The notes under the pieces were generated by a model. The model made no database searches and was not told where the DNA came from. It saw only the letters and a list, made by a program, of their open reading frames with translations. 9,157 nt of DNA from an uncultured Clostridia bacterium (GTDB lineage: Bacteria > Bacillota > Clostridia > Christensenellales > UBA1242), in assembly GCA_947630075.1 (NCBI GenBank), contig CANRGF010000031.1:1-9157 (forward strand), in the 5' to 3' direction. Shown piece after piece: positions 5,352 to 9,157 of this stretch. The position numbers and the translations under genes were made by a program. The first letter of the stretch is position 1. Each line of letters begins with the position of its first letter.

Positions 5352-5580
5352 ATCTTTAAAGCGTTGACGGAAAGAGTAGCATGGGAAATGGCTCAAAGTG
5401 AAATAAGGATAGTGAGAACTTATTAGCGCAGCCCTTGTGAAAGACGCTCCTGAGCTTTATGGTTTGCTCTCCAATAAGAGCGCAAAATTAAGTGGCTGAA
5501 AAGCAAATTAGGTGGCACCGCGGGTTTTATATAATTCGTCCTAATGATTAAGCATTTTGCTTATCATGGGGCGATTTTTT
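5352..5580 (+). promoter_or_regulatory. T-box riboswitch, Asp specifier (GAC), controlling aspS-asnS
   Basis: This leader senses uncharged tRNA and switches between termination and antitermination. Stem I spans about 5358-5457, closed by AAAGC/GCTTT. Its 5' side carries AGAGTAG and its 3' side GTGAAAGACGCTCCTGAG. The specifier is read as GAC (5443-5445), an Asp codon. Stem III is 5463-5486, with loop CCAATA. The T-box TGGCACCGCG (5513-5522) has C at the variable position, which pairs with a G discriminator base, as in tRNA-Asp. The antiterminator closes with ATTAGG (5507-5512) and CCTAAT (5540-5545). The competing terminator (5537-5573) ends in six T's (5575-5580). The fit to both the Asp codon and G73 makes the call strong. 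Confidence 0.93.
5537..5580 (+). terminator. Intrinsic terminator of the aspS T-box
   Basis: CGTCC (5537-5541) pairs with GGGCG (5569-5573) through one wobble. TGATTAAGCA (5545-5554) pairs with TGCTTATCA (5558-5566) with one bulged T, and TTTTTT follows. Its 5' arm shares CCTAAT with the antiterminator, so the two forms exclude each other. Confidence 0.85.
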
Positions 5581-5618
5581 GTTGCTTAGCAATTTGCGAG
5601 AATAAAAAGGGAGAAAAT

Positions 5619-7355
5619 ATGAGCATTTCAGTGAACAAATATAGGTCGGTTGATTGCGGCAGTTTGCGTTTAACCGACGCCGGCAAAAAAGAAACTCTTG
5701 CCGGTTTTGTGGACACAATTAGAAAATTAGGCGGCATCACGTTCGTTGTGCTGAGAGATTTCTATGGCAAAACTCAGGTCATTTTGCCTGAAAATCTTTC
5801 AATAGAATTAAATAAAGAAGATGTGATTTCAGTGAGTGGACTAGTGCGTGAGCGCTCTAGCAAAAACCCAAATATGCCCACGGGTGATATTGAGTTGGTG
5901 GCGGAAAAAATTGAAATTTTAGGCAAGTGCGAAAATGTGCTTCCTTTTGAAATTAAATCTAGCCAAGATGTCAATGAAGATTTGCGCTTAAAATATCGCT
6001 ATCTAGATTTGCGTGCTGACTATAATAAAAATATGTTGCAACTGCGCAGCGACTTAATGCTATATGTGCGCAACTTTATGAATAAACTCGGCTTTTTGGA
6101 GGTGCAAACTCCAATTTTGACCGCGTCTAGCCCAGAGGGCGCGCGAGATTTCCTTGTGCCATCGCGTTTAAATCCGGGCAAGTTTTATGCGCTTCCGCAA
6201 GCGCCTCAGCAGTTTAAGCAACTCTTAATGACGAGCGGCGTGGATAAATATTTCCAAATCGCCCCTTGTTTTAGAGATGAAGATGCGCGTGCCGATAGGT
6301 CGCCAACCGAGTTTTATCAAATAGATATGGAAATGGCTTTTGCCACGCAAGAAGATGTGTTTAAGGTCATTGAAGATTTATATGCTGGCATATTTGAGAA
6401 GTTTGCCGGCAAGCGTCCAAAAACGCCTTTCGCTCGATTGACTTATGAAGAGGCAATTCGAGATTATTGCAGCGATAAGCCAGACCTTAGAAATCCGCTT
6501 AAAGTTTATGATGCCACAGAAATCTTTAAAGATAGTGCTTTTAATGCCTTTAAGGGCAATGTGATTAAAGCAATCAAGGCAAATTGCGGTGAGAAGGGCA
6601 GAAAGTTTTATGACGCCCTGACCGAATTTTTAAAGGGTAGAGAGGCAAAAGGCCTTGCTTATGTGCATGTGAATGAAAACTTAGAGTTTGAAACGGGCAT
6701 TAGCAAATTTATCACACCAGAAGAAAAGCAAAAGATAAATAACCTATTGCACTTTGAGAAAAACGACACAATTTTCTTTGTGGCAGATAGCAAAGATAAG
6801 GTCATAAAGTTTGCCGATGTGTTAAGGCAAGAGTTGGGCAAGCGCCTATCATTAATTGATAATGATGCCTATAACTTTGTTTGGATTGTGGATTTCCCAT
6901 TCTATGAACTTGATGATGAAGGCAACATCGCTTTCTCTCACAACCCATTTAGTCTGCCTCAGGCAGATATAGAAGAAGTTAAGTGCAATCCACTTCAAGC
7001 CAAGGCTTATCAATATGATTTGGTCATAAATGGATATGAAAGTCTGTCTGGTGCAGTGCGCAATCACAGGCCAGATTATATGGTTGAGTTGTTTAAACTC
7101 GCAGGCTATGATAAATCGGTGGTGGAAAACAAATTCCCAGCGCTTTATAACGCATTCTCTTATGGCGCGCCACCTCATTGCGGCGCAGGTGCGGGGTTTG
7201 ATAGACTTATGATGCTTCTAACTCACAACGAGTTTATTCGTGATGTCATCGCCTTCCCAATGAATAAAAATGGTTGCGACCCACTCACAAACGCACCAAA
7301 CACGGTTGACGAAAAACTCTTAAAAGATGTTCATATTAAATTGATTAAAGAATAA
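5619..7355 (+). CDS. aspS: Aspartyl-tRNA synthetase (bacterial type)
   Basis: This class II synthetase attaches aspartate to tRNA-Asp. The 578 residues begin with an OB-fold anticodon-binding domain (about 24-102), followed by the catalytic core. FLEVQTPILTASSPEGARDF (159-178) follows motif 1, and motif 2 is FRDEDARADRSPTEF (218-232). An inserted bacterial GAD-type domain lies in the middle. SLSGAVRNHRPD follows, and motif 3 is GAGAGFDRLMMLL (522-534), with Arg 529. GAGAGFDR differs from the more usual GxAPGxDR. Leu 37 (RKLGG) occupies the position where non-discriminating enzymes usually have His, which suggests a tRNA-Asp-specific enzyme. The ATG at 5619 follows AGGGAG (5608-5613) by 5 nt. 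An in-frame ATG at 5544 lies inside the T-box terminator and is not a plausible start. asnS follows after 11 nt. Confidence 0.95.
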   Translation: MSISVNKYRSVDCGSLRLTDAGKKETLAGFVDTIRKLGGITFVVLRDFYGKTQVILPENLSIELNKEDVISVSGLVRERSSKNPNMPTGDIELVAEKIEILGKCENVLPFEIKSSQDVNEDLRLKYRYLDLRADYNKNMLQLRSDLMLYVRNFMNKLGFLEVQTPILTASSPEGARDFLVPSRLNPGKFYALPQAPQQFKQLLMTSGVDKYFQIAPCFRDEDARADRSPTEFYQIDMEMAFATQEDVFKVIEDLYAGIFEKFAGKRPKTPFARLTYEEAIRDYCSDKPDLRNPLKVYDATEIFKDSAFNAFKGNVIKAIKANCGEKGRKFYDALTEFLKGREAKGLAYVHVNENLEFETGISKFITPEEKQKINNLLHFEKNDTIFFVADSKDKVIKFADVLRQELGKRLSLIDNDAYNFVWIVDFPFYELDDEGNIAFSHNPFSLPQADIEEVKCNPLQAKAYQYDLVINGYESLSGAVRNHRPDYMVELFKLAGYDKSVVENKFPALYNAFSYGAPPHCGAGAGFDRLMMLLTHNEFIRDVIAFPMNKNGCDPLTNAPNTVDEKLLKDVHIKLIKE

Positions 7356-7366
7356 AGGAGAAGATT

Positions 7367-8752
7367 ATGAAACGCATTGAAATTAAAGATTTGCAAAAGA
7401 AATTTAAAGATTATGCAAACAAAAAAATCACTGTCTGCGGCTGGGCGCGCACGATTAGGGATAGCAAAAACATTGCCTTTGTTGAGTTGAATGACGGCGC
7501 ATTTAAAAGCGTGCAAATCGTTGTGGAGAAAGAAAAACTTAAAAATTATGATGAAGTGGTCAAGCAAAATGTGGGCGCATCTTTTTGCGTTGAGGGAGTC
7601 TTGCTCCTAACTCCAAATGCGCAGCAACCATTTGAAATAAACGCCACAAAGGTGGAAGTGTTGGGCGAGAGTGCCACAGATTATCCGCTTCAAAAAAAGC
7701 GCCACACTGTTGAATTTTTGCGCACAATCCCAACAATTAGAGCGCGAGGCAATCTGTTTAACGCCGTGTTTAGAATTCGCTCGGTTTCCGCTTTTGCAAT
7801 TCACAAGTTTTTCAACGAGCGCAATTTTGTGTATGTTCACACGCCAATTATCACTTCTAACGACTGCGAAGGGGCAGGCGATATGTTTCAAGTAACCACA
7901 CTTGATTTAGATAAGGTGGCAAAGTCTGGCAAGGTGGATTACTCTAAAGATTTCTTTGGCAAAAAGGTGTCGCTCACAGTGTCTGGCCAACTTCACGAAG
8001 AAACAATCACCCACGCATTTGGCAAAACTTACACCTTCGGCCCAACTTTTAGAGCGGAAAATTCAAACACCACTCGCCACGCGGCAGAATTCTGGATGAT
8101 GGAGCCAGAAATCTGTTTTTGCGACCTAAACGAACTTATGGATAACGAAGAAGAGATGGTTAAATTTGTTATCAACTATGTGATGAAAGAATGCCCAGAC
8201 GAATTAGAATTTTTAAATAAGTTCGTGGACACAGGCCTAATCGCCCGCCTAAAAAACATCGTGGATAATGATTTTGTCCGCCTAGATTACACAGACGCCA
8301 TACAGCAACTTGAAAAGGTTAAATCAAGATTTACTTTCCCAGTTAAATGGGGCGTGGATTTGCAAAGTGAGCACGAACGCTACCTAACCGAAGAGATTTA
8401 TAAAAAGCCTGTGTTCTTAAAAAATTATCCAAAAGAGATAAAAGCCTTTTATATGCGCCAAAATGAAGACGGTAAAACGGTGGCGGCTGTTGACCTGCTC
8501 GTGCCGGGCATTGGTGAATTGATTGGTGGCAGCCAGCGTGAAGAAAGGTTAGATAAATTATTAAATAGAATTCATGAGTTAGGGCTTAAAGAAGAAGATT
8601 ATCAGTGGTATTTGGACACTCGTCGTTATGGCACAAATGTGCACTCAGGCTATGGCTTAGGCTTTGAGCGTATGGTTATGTATCTCACAGGCGTTAGCAA
8701 CATTCGTGATGTGGAATTCTTCCCTCGCACGGTTGGCTCAATTCAAGGCTAA
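7367..8752 (+). CDS. asnS: Asparaginyl-tRNA synthetase
   Basis: AsnRS is a class IIb synthetase that charges tRNA-Asn directly with asparagine. At 461 residues it has the usual length. The N-terminal OB fold spans about 20-100 (VCGWARTIRDSKNIAFVELND). HTVEFLRTIPTIRARGN (113-129) is typical of AsnRS. VSGQLHEETITHAFGKTYTF (205-224) is the AsnRS active-site block. Motif 2 is FRAENSNTTRHAAEFWMMEPE (228-248). Motif 3 is GYGLGFERMVMYL (428-440), with Arg 435. The ending IRDVEFFPRTVGSIQG (446-461) is characteristic. AAAGGAG (7354-7360) overlaps the aspS stop codon and stands 6 nt before the ATG. It has no promoter of its own, so it should be controlled by the upstream Asp T-box. Its presence means Asn-tRNA need not be made by transamidation, although a GatCAB enzyme elsewhere cannot be excluded. 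Confidence 0.96.
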   Translation: MKRIEIKDLQKKFKDYANKKITVCGWARTIRDSKNIAFVELNDGAFKSVQIVVEKEKLKNYDEVVKQNVGASFCVEGVLLLTPNAQQPFEINATKVEVLGESATDYPLQKKRHTVEFLRTIPTIRARGNLFNAVFRIRSVSAFAIHKFFNERNFVYVHTPIITSNDCEGAGDMFQVTTLDLDKVAKSGKVDYSKDFFGKKVSLTVSGQLHEETITHAFGKTYTFGPTFRAENSNTTRHAAEFWMMEPEICFCDLNELMDNEEEMVKFVINYVMKECPDELEFLNKFVDTGLIARLKNIVDNDFVRLDYTDAIQQLEKVKSRFTFPVKWGVDLQSEHERYLTEEIYKKPVFLKNYPKEIKAFYMRQNEDGKTVAAVDLLVPGIGELIGGSQREERLDKLLNRIHELGLKEEDYQWYLDTRRYGTNVHSGYGLGFERMVMYLTGVSNIRDVEFFPRTVGSIQG

Positions 8753-8780
8753 AAAGAAGATGCGTTCAGCATCTTTTTTT
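8753..8780 (+). terminator. Rho-independent terminator of aspS-asnS
   Basis: AAGATGC (8757-8763) pairs with GCATCTT (8769-8775) around loop GTTCA. Additional A-T and G-T pairs extend the stem, and T's run to 8780. It starts directly at the asnS stop. The dyad TTTGTTT-C-AAACAAA (8778-8792) overlaps its end. Confidence 0.88.
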
Positions 8781-8808
8781 GTTTCAAACAAATAGATTTT
8801 ATTAAAAA

Positions 8809-8838
8809 GTCATATTTGCTCGCTCGCAATCATAAGTT
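8809..8838 (+). promoter_or_regulatory. Putative sigma-E promoter of spoIVA
   Basis: GTCATATT (8809-8816), a 14-bp spacer and CATAAGTT (8831-8838) resemble the sigma-E elements (ATA-type -35 and CATACAAT-like -10) as I recall them. In Bacillus subtilis spoIVA is transcribed by sigma-E in the mother cell, so the position is biologically sensible. Transcription would start near 8845, just ahead of the ribosome binding site. Confidence 0.6.
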
Positions 8839-8859
8839 AGGTTAGATTGGAGGGGAGAA

Positions 8860-9157
8860 ATGGAAAAGAATACTAGCATCTATCTTGACATTGCAAAGCG
8901 AACAAATGGAGATGTTTATATCGGTGTTGTCGGCCCAGTGAGGTGCGGCAAATCCACTTTTATTCAAAAGTTTATTCAAAATTTTGTGCTAGGAAACATC
9001 ACAAATAAGCACGACCGTGAGCGTGCAAACGATGAACTTCCGCAAGCAAGCGAAGGCGCAATGGTGATGACCACAAAGCCTCAGTTTGTGCCGGCTGAGG
9101 CGGTGCGCGTGAAAATTGGCAACGCAAATATGTCCGTTCGCCTAATTGATTGTGTTG
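8860..9157 (+). CDS. spoIVA: Stage IV sporulation protein A, N-terminal part (3' end outside window)
   Basis: SpoIVA is the ATP-hydrolysing morphogenetic protein that polymerises around the forespore in the mother cell and forms the base on which the spore coat is built. Only the first 99 of about 490 codons are present. The start MEKNTSIYLDIAKRTNGD fits the family. The Walker A motif GPVRCGKST (25-33) lies in the typical context VYIGVVGPVR, with Cys 29 where Bacillus has Thr. NKHDRERANDELPQASEG and MTTKPQFVPAEAV are the next conserved blocks. LIDCV at the window edge leads into the Walker B region. GGAGGGGAG (8849-8857) precedes the ATG by 2 nt. The gene is separated from asnS by a terminator and has its own sigma-E-like promoter. 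Its presence is good evidence that the organism forms endospores. Confidence 0.95.
   Translation, partial: MEKNTSIYLDIAKRTNGDVYIGVVGPVRCGKSTFIQKFIQNFVLGNITNKHDRERANDELPQASEGAMVMTTKPQFVPAEAVRVKIGNANMSVRLIDCV

Noticed and set aside
5544..5618. 25-codon N-terminal extension of AspRS from ATG 5544
   Set aside because: The ATG sits in the T-box terminator stem and has no ribosome binding site. The family N-terminus and AGGGAG support ATG 5619.
6852..7178. 108-codon minus-strand frame inside aspS
   Set aside because: It is a shadow of a well-supported synthetase gene, with no ribosome binding site or recognisable product.

Overview
The window looks like chromosomal core sequence from an AT-rich, endospore-forming member of the Bacillota (Clostridia-like, probably uncultured). 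The evidence is the start of spoIVA (a sporulation gene confined to endospore formers), a transcriptional T-box riboswitch, strong AGGAG-type ribosome binding sites and TTG start usage. The species cannot be named from sequence alone. No mobile element, CRISPR array, rRNA or tRNA is visible.

Left arm, minus strand (1-3139): the 5' end of ileS (isoleucyl-tRNA synthetase, cut by the window edge), ung (uracil-DNA glycosylase) and glmM (phosphoglucosamine mutase). ileS has its own consensus-like promoter just past the ung stop, followed by a leader of about 200 nt with competing hairpins and a terminator-like hairpin but no recognisable T-box.

Centre, plus strand (3321-5238): lgt (prolipoprotein diacylglyceryl transferase), a six-helix membrane protein of unknown function starting at TTG, and a coiled-coil protein of unknown function. 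The three are packed as one operon (12-nt gap, then an 8-nt overlap) and end at a good terminator.

Right arm, plus strand (5317-8780): a promoter, a T-box riboswitch with Asp specifier GAC, then aspS and asnS 11 nt apart, and a terminator. Uncharged tRNA-Asp should therefore induce both synthetases. The window ends in spoIVA, preceded by a sequence resembling a sigma-E promoter.

No wholly new multigene system is evident. The points most worth a second look are the IleRS active-site signature GLHH in place of HIGH (a GXHH form linked to mupirocin hyper-resistance), the identical promoter-to-ATG geometry of ung and lgt that predicts leaderless mRNAs, the unusual ileS leader with a palindrome at the predicted start site, and the two uncharacterised genes behind lgt.
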